This document shows positions 36,427-44,970 of a stretch of 64,000 nucleotides of DNA, piece by piece. This stretch comes from Ferruginibacter sp. Its GTDB lineage: Bacteria; Bacteroidota; Bacteroidia; Chitinophagales; Chitinophagaceae. Position numbers and translations under genes: made by a program. The number at the start of each line of letters is the position of its first letter. The first letter of the stretch is position 1. The notes beneath the pieces are model-generated. The model saw only the letters and a program-made list of their open reading frames with translations. It made no database searches and was not told the origin of the DNA. The stretch spans positions 2,778,647 through 2,842,646 of the forward strand of contig JABFRP010000002.1 in the NCBI GenBank assembly GCA_013141115.1, given 5' to 3'.

Positions 36427-37410
36427 ATGAAACAGCAACAGATTTTATTATTACTTATTACAAGTGTGTTTTTTACTACAATTAATGCACAAGTATTTAT
36501 TAAAGACAGTATTAATTATGTTGCTACAGAAAAATTAATTGTACCTGCCAATGCCTTACACTTTATTGCTATGGGAGATTGGGGGCGCAATGGTGCAGAT
36601 CATCAAAAACAGGTGGCTGCACAAATGGGAAAAACGGCATCTGAAATCAAATCGCAGTTCGTTATTGCCACCGGTGATAATTTTTATCCCAGTGGTGTAG
36701 TAAGCGAATTTGATCCATTGTTTCATTATTCTTTTGAGGATATTTATACAGCCTTTTCTTTGCAATGGGATTGGTATCCGGTATTAGGTAATCATGATTA
36801 TAAATCCAATCCTGATGCTCAGGTAGCATATTCTAAAATCAGCCGCCGCTGGAAAATGCCTGCACGGTATTATTCTAAATTAATTAATATTCCCGGCGAT
36901 ACTGCCAGCAGGATTTTAATTTTATTTATTGATACTAATCCATTGATACCTGAATTTTATTCTAATGCCGAGTATGGGCCAAATGTAAAAACACAAGACA
37001 GTGCCAAACAAAAAAAATGGATTGCAAAAGAGTTGAGTACTACCGACCCAAGGATCAAATGGAAAATAGTAGTCGGTCATCATCCCATGTTTACAGGTGG
37101 TGGCAGAACGGATGGTTACGATACCAAAGCCATACGCCGCTCTTTAAAACCATTGTTTGATAAATATGGTGTGGATGTGTATTTAGCAGGACATGAACAC
37201 AGCTTGCAGCATTTAATTGCAGATACCAAAACACAACATTTTATTTCAGGTGCAGCATCAGAAAAAACTGTAGTGCATCTTACTCCGGAAAGTAAAATGG
37301 TGGCATCGGAATATGGGTTTATGGTTTTTTCGGCAACGGGTAAACAATTGCTGGTACAAACTATTGATGCTAATGGAAAAGTAATTTACAGCACTACTAT
37401 CAATAAATAA
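36427..37410 (+). CDS. Purple-acid-phosphatase-like secreted metallophosphoesterase
   Basis: 327 aa with signal peptide (INAQ near residue 22). All five metallophosphatase motifs are seen in order: GDWG (Asp51), GDNFYPSG, GNHDY, VVGHHPMF and GHEHS. The Tyr after GDN is the typical purple acid phosphatase metal ligand. It probably releases phosphate from organic phosphates in the periplasm. Next to inositol oxygenase and a SusC/SusD pair, an inositol-phosphate or phosphodiester substrate is attractive but unproven. Same strand and 31 bases from the next gene. Confidence 0.88.
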   Translation: MKQQQILLLLITSVFFTTINAQVFIKDSINYVATEKLIVPANALHFIAMGDWGRNGADHQKQVAAQMGKTASEIKSQFVIATGDNFYPSGVVSEFDPLFHYSFEDIYTAFSLQWDWYPVLGNHDYKSNPDAQVAYSKISRRWKMPARYYSKLINIPGDTASRILILFIDTNPLIPEFYSNAEYGPNVKTQDSAKQKKWIAKELSTTDPRIKWKIVVGHHPMFTGGGRTDGYDTKAIRRSLKPLFDKYGVDVYLAGHEHSLQHLIADTKTQHFISGAASEKTVVHLTPESKMVASEYGFMVFSATGKQLLVQTIDANGKVIYSTTINK

Positions 37411-37441
37411 CAATACGGACAGCTTTTAAAAACGATCTTTC

Positions 37442-39223
37442 ATGAGTACTATTAAAAGGAAATCTTTTTTAAAGATGAGTGCGCTGGCAATGCTGGCACC
37501 CTTGGCTAATCAAACAGTATTGAAAGCTGCAACTGCTAAAAATATTTTTTTTGATACTGATAACATTTTAAAAAAACTGATTGTTGCAAACGATAAGCAG
37601 GTAGCCATTTTATTAACCTCTGTAACGGAAGGCAATATCGTATTCAGCAGAAAGATAGGATATGATTTTGCAGCATTGTCTGCCTCTTATGCAACAGCTA
37701 CATCAGCTTATTATCATAGCGCTTCAATTGTTCCCAAACTGGAAATATTATGCAGGGCAATTGCAGGTCAGCAGGCAGAAGATGGTACGGTTAATATTGC
37801 CAATTTAGAATCGCCACCGGATACCGCTTTTTTAGTGGAGCTACTTTCTGCTGCCGCTTTTATTTTATCAAAAGATAATTCGGTTGAATTAAAAAATGTA
37901 AATGCGGCAATAAAAAATATTTTAATAAAAGCAGGAGAAGGATTAAGCGTGGGTGGTGTACATACGCCTAATCACCGCTGGGTAGTTTGCGCTGCTTTGG
38001 CAAGATTGAACGCCTTGTATCCCAACAAAAAATATATTGATCGTATTGAAGATTGGTTAGGCGAAGGCATTTATATGGATGCAGATGGACATTATCCCGA
38101 ACGTAGTGCAGGTATTTATGCAGGTGTAGAAACCAGCTCTTTTATTACTATTGCAAGATTGCTGAACAAACCGGCACTGTTTAATTATGTAAGAAAGAAT
38201 TTGGAAATGACCTGGTACTATATGGAACCCAACGGTGATATGGTAACCAATGATTCACGAAGGCAGGATCAGTATCTGGACAGAAATATAACGACCTATT
38301 ACTATTTAAGCTATCGATACATGGCCATAAAAGACGGGAATAAAAATTTTGCTGCTCTTACTCGGCAAATGGAAAGTATGAAAAGCTTTGAGGATGATGT
38401 GTTGAATAAAGATTTGTTTCATTTTTTAGAGAACGAGTTGTTACAAAAATCTTTACCTGAACAAATTGCACCATCAGATCAATATGAAAAATTCTTTGCA
38501 ACATCGCAGTTACTGAGAATAAGAAAAGGTAATACTACCACAACTTTATTCGGTGGTGTTGATTGGCCGTTGACCATTGCATCAGGAAGATCCTGCAGTC
38601 CAAACTTTTTTTCTTACAGAAAAGGAAAAGCTATTTTAAAATACATGCGCCTGTCTTCTTCTTTTTTTGGGATGGGATATTTTTATAGCGAAGGCATAAA
38701 GAAAGAGGGCAATGCATATGTACTGCATAAAAAAATAACAGCACCCTATTATCAACCTTTACCCAAAAACTTACGCAACAATAAAGGAGATTATAAATTA
38801 ACACCCAGCACCGATGGCCGTTTTTGGAATAAAATGGATTTTGAAAACAGGCCGGTAAGTAATGTTAAAAATCAGGATACCCATATTTCATTTACAGAAA
38901 CCAATGGTGCCGTTGAATTAAATATTGAGGTTAAAGGCTTAGTGGGTGTACCAGTTACCATTGAACTTTGTTTTGCAGAAGGCGGACAATTAAGCGGCAT
39001 TACCACTCCCGAAAATGGTAACAGTTTTTTAGCAAAAGACTATGGCAAATATGAAATGGGAGGAGATGTAATTCAGTTTGGGCCAGGTGCTATGGCGCAT
39101 AAAAAAATTACCGACCTGGAAGGAGAAAGATACAGTACCCATTTTGGAAGTTTAAGAACACAAGGCATGCATGTTTTTATTACAGGAATAACACCGTTTA
39201 AACACACTATTACTTTTAATTAA
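37442..39223 (+). CDS. Secreted toroid-fold protein, possible polysaccharide lyase
   Basis: 593 aa. A Tat/Sec-like N-terminus (KRKSFLKMSALAMLAPLANQ) is followed by an alpha-helical half with NHRWVVCAALARL, DADGHYPERSAGIY and WYYMEPNGDMVTNDS, and a beta-sandwich C-terminal half. This layout is that of heparinase II/III-type and related lyases with an (alpha/alpha) toroid. I cannot assign a PL family. The Asn-His, His and Tyr residues in the quoted motifs are possible catalytic residues. Its stop overlaps the ATG of the next gene (TAATG), indicating translational coupling. Confidence 0.6.
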   Translation: MSTIKRKSFLKMSALAMLAPLANQTVLKAATAKNIFFDTDNILKKLIVANDKQVAILLTSVTEGNIVFSRKIGYDFAALSASYATATSAYYHSASIVPKLEILCRAIAGQQAEDGTVNIANLESPPDTAFLVELLSAAAFILSKDNSVELKNVNAAIKNILIKAGEGLSVGGVHTPNHRWVVCAALARLNALYPNKKYIDRIEDWLGEGIYMDADGHYPERSAGIYAGVETSSFITIARLLNKPALFNYVRKNLEMTWYYMEPNGDMVTNDSRRQDQYLDRNITTYYYLSYRYMAIKDGNKNFAALTRQMESMKSFEDDVLNKDLFHFLENELLQKSLPEQIAPSDQYEKFFATSQLLRIRKGNTTTTLFGGVDWPLTIASGRSCSPNFFSYRKGKAILKYMRLSSSFFGMGYFYSEGIKKEGNAYVLHKKITAPYYQPLPKNLRNNKGDYKLTPSTDGRFWNKMDFENRPVSNVKNQDTHISFTETNGAVELNIEVKGLVGVPVTIELCFAEGGQLSGITTPENGNSFLAKDYGKYEMGGDVIQFGPGAMAHKKITDLEGERYSTHFGSLRTQGMHVFITGITPFKHTITFN

Positions 39224-40452
39224 TGTCCACCACGCCAAATACCATTGAGAAAAAAGCCTCCGGCAGATTAGTGTCGCTTGATGCTTTGCGTGGCTTTGAT
39301 ATGTTCTGGATCATCAGTGGCGAAGGTATTTTTCATGGTTTAGCAAACGTAGTTTTAACCAACCATAATTTATATCGCAATCCTGCTGATTGGCAAATTG
39401 AAACTAATGGAACATTGAATCTTTGGGAACGCATTACAGTGGGCATCAGTAATCAATTGCATCATACACCATGGAACGGCTTTACATTTTACGATGTAAT
39501 TTTTCCACTATTTATTTTTATTGCAGGGGTATCTATGCCATTCTCATTTGGTAAACAATTAAACCAGCCGCACAGCCCTGGTTCGTGTCTTCACGAATCA
39601 GTTGCTAAAAAAAATATTTATCGCTCTTTAATAAAACGTACACTCATTCTTATTTTTTTAGGGATGATAGTAAACGGATTATTTAAATGGCAAGACTATG
39701 AACATACCCGAATGGCAAGTGTGTTAGGGCGAATTGCATTGAGTTGTTTTTTTGCAGCGATCATTTATTTAAACTGTAATCTGCGTTCGCAAATTATTTG
39801 GTTTGCCGTAATATTGCTGGCCTATTGGGCAGCAATGATGTTAATTCCGGTACCGGGTTTTGGTGCAGGTGTACTTACTTCCGAAGGAAATTTGGAAGGC
39901 TATATCGACAGAATATTATTGCCCGGAAAATTACATCGTGCCGTATATGATCCGGAAGGATTGCTTTCAACTATTCCTGCCATTGGCTCTGCTATGCTGG
40001 GCATTTTTACAGGACAGTTTTTACAAAACGAAAAATTATCTTCAGCACGTAAAGCATTGATCATTGCAATTGCAGGAGCAGTATTGTTATTGTGTGGTGC
40101 GCTGTGGGGCATTGTATTTCCCATTAATAAAAATATGTGGACGAGTTCTTTTGTCTTATACGCCGGTGGATGGAGCATGTTGCTTTTTGCACTATTCTAT
40201 TTTGTAATAGATGTAGCAGGGTATAAAAAATGGAGTATGCCATTTGTATGGGTTGGTTGCAATTCTATTTTAATTTATATGGCTGCACATGGTGTGGTAA
40301 ATTTTGAATCAACCTCCACGTTTTTATTTGGTGGACTATTTAATAAAGCTCCTGCAATTTGGCATGATGCGTTACTATGGACTGGAGTGGCAATAATACA
40401 ATTTGCAGCAATGAATTTTTTATTTATGAAGAAATGGTTTTTGAAAGTATAG
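39223..40452 (+). CDS. DUF5009/HGSNAT-like multipass membrane protein (NagX type)
   Basis: 409 aa with about ten membrane helices. N-terminal RLVSLDALRGFDMFWI is the hallmark of the YeiB/NagX/heparan-alpha-glucosaminide N-acetyltransferase-like family. The later FYDVIFPLFIFIAGVSMPFS and GCNSILIYM fit too. Members may transfer acetyl groups from the cytoplasm to sugars outside. A short hairpin sequence sits inside the gene (39579-39600) and encodes a Ser/Cys/His-rich loop, as reported in findings. Translationally coupled to the preceding gene. Confidence 0.85.
   Translation: MSTTPNTIEKKASGRLVSLDALRGFDMFWIISGEGIFHGLANVVLTNHNLYRNPADWQIETNGTLNLWERITVGISNQLHHTPWNGFTFYDVIFPLFIFIAGVSMPFSFGKQLNQPHSPGSCLHESVAKKNIYRSLIKRTLILIFLGMIVNGLFKWQDYEHTRMASVLGRIALSCFFAAIIYLNCNLRSQIIWFAVILLAYWAAMMLIPVPGFGAGVLTSEGNLEGYIDRILLPGKLHRAVYDPEGLLSTIPAIGSAMLGIFTGQFLQNEKLSSARKALIIAIAGAVLLLCGALWGIVFPINKNMWTSSFVLYAGGWSMLLFALFYFVIDVAGYKKWSMPFVWVGCNSILIYMAAHGVVNFESTSTFLFGGLFNKAPAIWHDALLWTGVAIIQFAAMNFLFMKKWFLKV
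39579..39600. repeat. REP-like palindrome inside a coding sequence
   Basis: Stem TGGTTCGTG and CACGAATCA around TCTT (39579-39600), one G-T pair, in frame in the DUF5009 gene between two membrane segments. Confidence 0.55.
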
Positions 40453-40461
40453 AGTTTAAAA

Positions 40462-40494
40462 AGGGTTGCCAACCTTACAAAGGTTGGCAACCCT
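40462..40494. repeat. 15-bp palindromic REP-like element
   Basis: Perfect 15-pair stem AGGGTTGCCAACCTT (40462-40476) and AAGGTTGGCAACCCT (40480-40494) with a 3-base loop and no T tail, so not a typical terminator. It lies between the DUF5009 and symporter genes. Confidence 0.75.
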
Positions 40495-40567
40495 AAGCAG
40501 CTTACGGAAAGATTTTTATTTATACCCAACCTAGACAGTGGGTTAACGATTGCAAACTATCAAACAG

Positions 40568-42268
40568 ATGAACACATTACAAATTGCAGACTACATAGTC
40601 TTTTTTATCTATTTTATTTTAGTATCGTCTTACGGTATTTATATTTATCGTAAGAAGAAGACCTCAGGTACAAGTTCAAAAGATTTTTTTCTGGCAGAAG
40701 GTTCTTTAACATGGTGGGCCATTGGAGCATCATTAATTGCATCTAATATTTCTGCAGAACATTTTATTGGTATGAGCGGCTCTGGCTTTGCATTAGGATT
40801 GGCAATTTCTACGTACGAATGGATGGCGGCAGCAACATTGATCATTGTTGCCATCTTCATCATTCCCATGTATCTAAAAAATAAGATTTTTACCATGCCA
40901 CAGTTTTTGGCAAAGCGTTATGATGATACCGTAAGTACCATCATGGCAGTGATCTGGCTGTTGGTATATGTGTTTGTAAATCTGACTTCTATTATTTATT
41001 TAGGTGCATTGGCAATTTCATCCATTGCACCCATTAGTTTTGAATGGTGTGTTGCTGGCTTGAGTATCTTTTCTGTTATAGTTACATTGGGTGGTATGAA
41101 AGTAATTGGATACACTGATGTGTTTCAGGTGTTGGTGTTGATCATTGGCGGATTGGTAACTACTTATTTGGCATTAACCTTATTGTCAGAGCAATTTGGT
41201 TTTGGTAAAGATGTTTTTAAAGGGCTTGCTATTTTAAGAAAAGAAGCGCCGGATCATTTTCATATGATCTTTGAAAAATCCAATCCGCATTACAAAGAAT
41301 TACCGGGGATGTCTGTGCTGATTGGCGGAATGCTCATCAACAATTTAGCTTACTGGGGATGTAATCAATACATTGTGCAACGTGCATTAGGAGCCGATTT
41401 AAAAACTGCACGTAAAGGGATTTTATTTGCAGCGTTTTTAAAAATGCTGGTGCCGGTAATTGCAGTATTACCCGGTATAGCTATGTATGTGATGCACCAC
41501 AATGGTATGTTTCAAAAAGAAATGCTGGATTTTACGGACCCTTTAAAACCTGTTTTAAAACCCGACCATGCTTATCCAACGCTGATGAATTTACTGCCAT
41601 CCGGATTAAAAGGAGTAGCTTTTGCAGCATTAACTGCAGCTATTGTTGCATCGCTTGCAGGAAAAGCCAACAGCATCTCCACTATTTTTTCTTTAGATAT
41701 TTATAAAAAATATTTTAATAAAAATGCCAGTGAAAGAAAGTTGGTTTTAACAGGAAGATGGGCCGTAATTATTTCTATGTTGATAGCAGCAATAGTTGCG
41801 CCGGCATTAAAATCATTAGATCAGGCGTATCAGTTTATACAGGAGTATGCAGGATTTTTTTCGCCGGGTGTATTGGCAATTTTTCTATTGGGTATGTTTT
41901 GGAAAAAAACTACCGCACAGGCTGGTCTGGCAGGTGCATTACTCACTGTACCTATTTCAACTGTGTTGAAATTTTTGCCTACCTGGACCAACGGTGCTTT
42001 TCCTGATTATCCTTTTTTAGACAGGATGACGATTGCTTTTTTTGCTATTGTTATAATCATGGTTATTATCAGTTTACTTAAGCCAAATCCAGAACGAAGA
42101 TCGAATGTTACCGACTATACATCATCAGATCTGTTAACTCAGGATATTGAGGAAAATGAACATGTAATTGAAATGGATACTTCATTGTTTAAAGTGTCTA
42201 CAGGATTTATTATCGGGTCGTTTATTATATGTGGTATATTGGTTGCGTTGTATACGGTGTTTTGGTAG
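40568..42268 (+). CDS. Sodium:solute symporter (SSS family, SGLT-like)
   Basis: About 566 aa from ATG 40568 with 13-14 membrane helices. SGLT-type features: SSKDFFLAEGSLTWWAIGASLIASNISAEHFIG near residues 34-66, the helix-6 WGCNQYIVQRALGA segment, and GVAFAALTAAIVASLAGKANS. Family members carry sugars, inositol or sialic acid with sodium. In this locus an inositol or monosaccharide role is plausible. The gene ends directly against a heptamer array. Confidence 0.92.
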   Translation: MNTLQIADYIVFFIYFILVSSYGIYIYRKKKTSGTSSKDFFLAEGSLTWWAIGASLIASNISAEHFIGMSGSGFALGLAISTYEWMAAATLIIVAIFIIPMYLKNKIFTMPQFLAKRYDDTVSTIMAVIWLLVYVFVNLTSIIYLGALAISSIAPISFEWCVAGLSIFSVIVTLGGMKVIGYTDVFQVLVLIIGGLVTTYLALTLLSEQFGFGKDVFKGLAILRKEAPDHFHMIFEKSNPHYKELPGMSVLIGGMLINNLAYWGCNQYIVQRALGADLKTARKGILFAAFLKMLVPVIAVLPGIAMYVMHHNGMFQKEMLDFTDPLKPVLKPDHAYPTLMNLLPSGLKGVAFAALTAAIVASLAGKANSISTIFSLDIYKKYFNKNASERKLVLTGRWAVIISMLIAAIVAPALKSLDQAYQFIQEYAGFFSPGVLAIFLLGMFWKKTTAQAGLAGALLTVPISTVLKFLPTWTNGAFPDYPFLDRMTIAFFAIVIIMVIISLLKPNPERRSNVTDYTSSDLLTQDIEENEHVIEMDTSLFKVSTGFIIGSFIICGILVALYTVFW

Positions 42269-42269
42269 A

Positions 42270-42432
42270 GTAGTGAGTAGTGAGTAGTGAGTAGTGAGTA
42301 GTGAGTAGTGAGTAGTGAGTAGTGAGTAGTGAGTAGTGAGTAGTGAGTAGTGAGTAGTGAGTAGTGAGTAGTGAGTAGTGAGTAGTGAGTAGTGAGTAGT
42401 GAGTAGTGAGTAGTGAGTAGTGAGTAGTGAGT
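42270..42432. repeat. Tandem heptamer array, about 23 copies of GTAGTGA
   Basis: Uninterrupted, essentially perfect tandem repeats of the 7-base unit begin one base after the symporter stop codon. The array is open in several frames. No gene can be credited to it. Confidence 0.97.
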
Positions 42433-42486
42433 AAAATTTGGCATGTAAAGGTAGCGCTAAATGTGTAAAATATGTCGGATCATATT

Positions 42487-42551
42487 CGTGCCGTAGGCAC
42501 GTAAGGTGGGTAGAAAAAATGAACATCAAGGATTTTCGTTCCGTAGGAACG
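42487..42551. repeat. Pair of REP-like palindromes
   Basis: CGTGCCGTAGGCACG (42487-42501) and CGTTCCGTAGGAACG (42537-42551) share the form CGTxCC-GTA-GGxACG. The first is followed by GGGTAGAAAA. The spacing is 50 bases centre to centre. Such GTA-centred palindromes look like an interspersed repeat family. Confidence 0.75.
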
Positions 42552-42626
42552 GCAGGTGCAACCGAGGTTAATAAAATAACAAGATGTAAATTTAGTAGCA
42601 AAATTAAATGGCTCAATAAAGAACTA

Positions 42627-44966
42627 ATGTACAAGAGTGCGACGCCAATGCGGCTTAATAGCATTACCGAAGCTGGTTTAACAAAAACAATAATTGCGAT
42701 AGCAATTTTGTTGCTATGCAATACGACTGTGCCTGCGCAAAAATTAATGCAATATGTACAACCCTTATCAGGCACCGCTGCATCCACTACTATTAGTGCG
42801 GTTAAGCATAGCGAATCGGGTGGCACGGAAGCCAATGCCAATACCATTCCTGCGGTTACTGTGCCATTTGCAATGACACAGTTTACCGCACAAACTAAAC
42901 AAACAGAAAATAAATGTGTACCGCCTTATTTGTATAAAGACAGTTTGTTCAGCGGCTTTAGAGCCACACATTGGATCAGCGGAAGTTGTACACAAGACTA
43001 TGGAAGTTTTACTGTTATGCCTGTAGCAGGAAAATTAAAAACTGCTGTGCAGGAATATGCGATTCCATTTTCTCATACCAATGAAATAGCTACACCTGCA
43101 TATTATAAACTGGAATTACTACAAAAAAAAATAATTGCAGAAGTGACTGCAACTGCACGCTGCGGCGTAATGCGTTTTACCATGTTGCAGGCGGATAGTT
43201 TGTATTTACTGATTACACCCAACAGCGATTATGCCACCTGCACTGCAACAGTAAATGCATCAACCAATGAAGTAGTAGGCACCAATGCAGTACACCGCAT
43301 TTACCAGGGTTGGGGTAATAAAGCCGGCTTTGATGGCTGCATGTATTTTAAAGCCAATAAAAATATTGTGGCATCAGGTTCATACATAGGCGCAACAATC
43401 AGCAATCAAAATTTCACATTGAATAAAAAAGAGGGCGGAGTGTATATTGGATTTTATTTACAGAAGGGTGAATCGGTAGAATTAAGTGTGGGCACTTCTT
43501 TCACCAGCACCGATGCTGCAAAAAATAATTATCTAAAAGAAATTGGCAATAAAAATTTTGATGCCGTGTATTCGGAGGCAACTGCCATTTGGGAAAAAGC
43601 ATTGCAACAAATTTCGGTAACTACCGATAGTGAAAAAGATAAAAGAAAATTTTATACGGCTTTATATCATGCCATGCAGCATCCCAGATTAATGAGTGAT
43701 GAGGATGGCGCTTATCCAAAATTTGCAGGCAATTATGAAGTTAAGCAAACTGCAAACGGAAATTATTATGATGATTTTTCGATGTGGGATATTTACAGGG
43801 CACAGTTGCCACTGTTTGAAATTTTGAATCCGTCATTAACCAATCAACTCGTAAATTCTGTAATTACAAAAGGAGAGCAAGGCGGTTGGTTGCCTATTTT
43901 TCCGTGTTGGAACAGTTATACTGCTGCCATGATTGGTGATCATGTAACAGCATTTATTGCCTCTGCTTACAATAAAGGCATCCGCAATTATGATGTCAAC
44001 TCCGCTTATGCACTCATGCGCAAAAATGCATTTGAAACACCGTCAGATTTTAATGATTATAAAAATGGGTTGGGTAGAAGAGCACTGACTTCTTATTTAA
44101 AATATGGATATATACCATTGGAAGATAGTGTACCCGAAGCCTTTCATAAAAAAGAACAGGTGAGCAGAACATTGGAATATGCCTACGATGATTATGCATT
44201 GAGTGTGGTTGCAAAAAATTTGCATAAAATGGATGACTATAAAAAATTACAACAACGGGCATTCAATTATAAAAATGTTTTTGATGCATCTGTGGGTATG
44301 GTACGGGGGAAATTTATAAATGGCACCTGGGCTGCTAATTTTAATGCAGATAAAAGAGCATCTTATATCACTGAAGGCACACCAAGGCAATATACTTTTT
44401 ATGTGCCGCAGGATGTACAAGGGTTGACAAACTTATTAGGAGGTACAAAAAAACTTGAGAATGCATTGGACAGTTTATTTTTTAAAAATGAATACTGGCA
44501 TGGCAACGAACCCGGGCACCAGATTCCGTTTATGTATAATTATACTGCTGCGCCTTATAAAACACAACAGACAGTTTTAAAAATTCTGGATGAAGAATAC
44601 AGTGATGGTCCGGGTGGATTGAGTGGCAATGACGATGCCGGCCAAATGAGTGCCTGGTATGTGTTTGCGGCGATGGGTTTTTATCCGGTTGATCCGGTGT
44701 CAGGAGAATATATTCTATGTACTCCTCTGTTTGACAAAATTGTTTTGCAATTGCAAAACAATAAGCAATTACAAATTATTTGTAAAAGACAATCCGAAAA
44801 ATCAATTTACATACAGGATGTAAAATGGAATGGTAAAATTTATGGCAAAAATTTTATTCGCTATGCTGACATCATGAATGGAGGATCAATGGAAATTAAT
44901 TTATCTGATAGGTTTACCAACTGGGGAAGTTCAATAAAAAGCAGGCCCTCATCTTTAACAAAATAA
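42627..44966 (+). CDS. GH92 alpha-mannosidase
   Basis: About 779 aa from ATG 42627, which has an AAAGAA-like site. The upstream extension to 42438 runs through repeats and is not credible. N-terminal hydrophobic signal (IIAIAILLLCNTTVPAQ). GH92 features: N-terminal beta-sandwich (GTEANANTIPAVTVPFAMTQ), the toroid with YDDFSMWDIYRAQLP and GGWLPIFPCWNSYT, and the motif LSGNDDAGQMSAWYVF. Calcium-dependent exo-alpha-mannosidase on N-glycans or mannans, periplasmic. The next gene starts 4 bases on, so the two are one operon. Confidence 0.93.
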   Translation: MYKSATPMRLNSITEAGLTKTIIAIAILLLCNTTVPAQKLMQYVQPLSGTAASTTISAVKHSESGGTEANANTIPAVTVPFAMTQFTAQTKQTENKCVPPYLYKDSLFSGFRATHWISGSCTQDYGSFTVMPVAGKLKTAVQEYAIPFSHTNEIATPAYYKLELLQKKIIAEVTATARCGVMRFTMLQADSLYLLITPNSDYATCTATVNASTNEVVGTNAVHRIYQGWGNKAGFDGCMYFKANKNIVASGSYIGATISNQNFTLNKKEGGVYIGFYLQKGESVELSVGTSFTSTDAAKNNYLKEIGNKNFDAVYSEATAIWEKALQQISVTTDSEKDKRKFYTALYHAMQHPRLMSDEDGAYPKFAGNYEVKQTANGNYYDDFSMWDIYRAQLPLFEILNPSLTNQLVNSVITKGEQGGWLPIFPCWNSYTAAMIGDHVTAFIASAYNKGIRNYDVNSAYALMRKNAFETPSDFNDYKNGLGRRALTSYLKYGYIPLEDSVPEAFHKKEQVSRTLEYAYDDYALSVVAKNLHKMDDYKKLQQRAFNYKNVFDASVGMVRGKFINGTWAANFNADKRASYITEGTPRQYTFYVPQDVQGLTNLLGGTKKLENALDSLFFKNEYWHGNEPGHQIPFMYNYTAAPYKTQQTVLKILDEEYSDGPGGLSGNDDAGQMSAWYVFAAMGFYPVDPVSGEYILCTPLFDKIVLQLQNNKQLQIICKRQSEKSIYIQDVKWNGKIYGKNFIRYADIMNGGSMEINLSDRFTNWGSSIKSRPSSLTK

Positions 44967-44970
44967 AATT

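Noticed and set aside
42270..42432. CRISPR array
   Set aside because: The repeats are contiguous 7-mers with no spacers.
42438..42626. N-terminal extension of the GH92 frame
   Set aside because: Runs through two palindromic repeats, lacks family similarity, and a signal peptide begins after the ATG at 42627.
42139..42847. Minus-strand open frames through the heptamer array, encoding repeated YSLLTTH
   Set aside because: Open only because the 7-base array has no stop in those frames; overlaps real plus-strand genes and shows no start signal or protein-like sequence.
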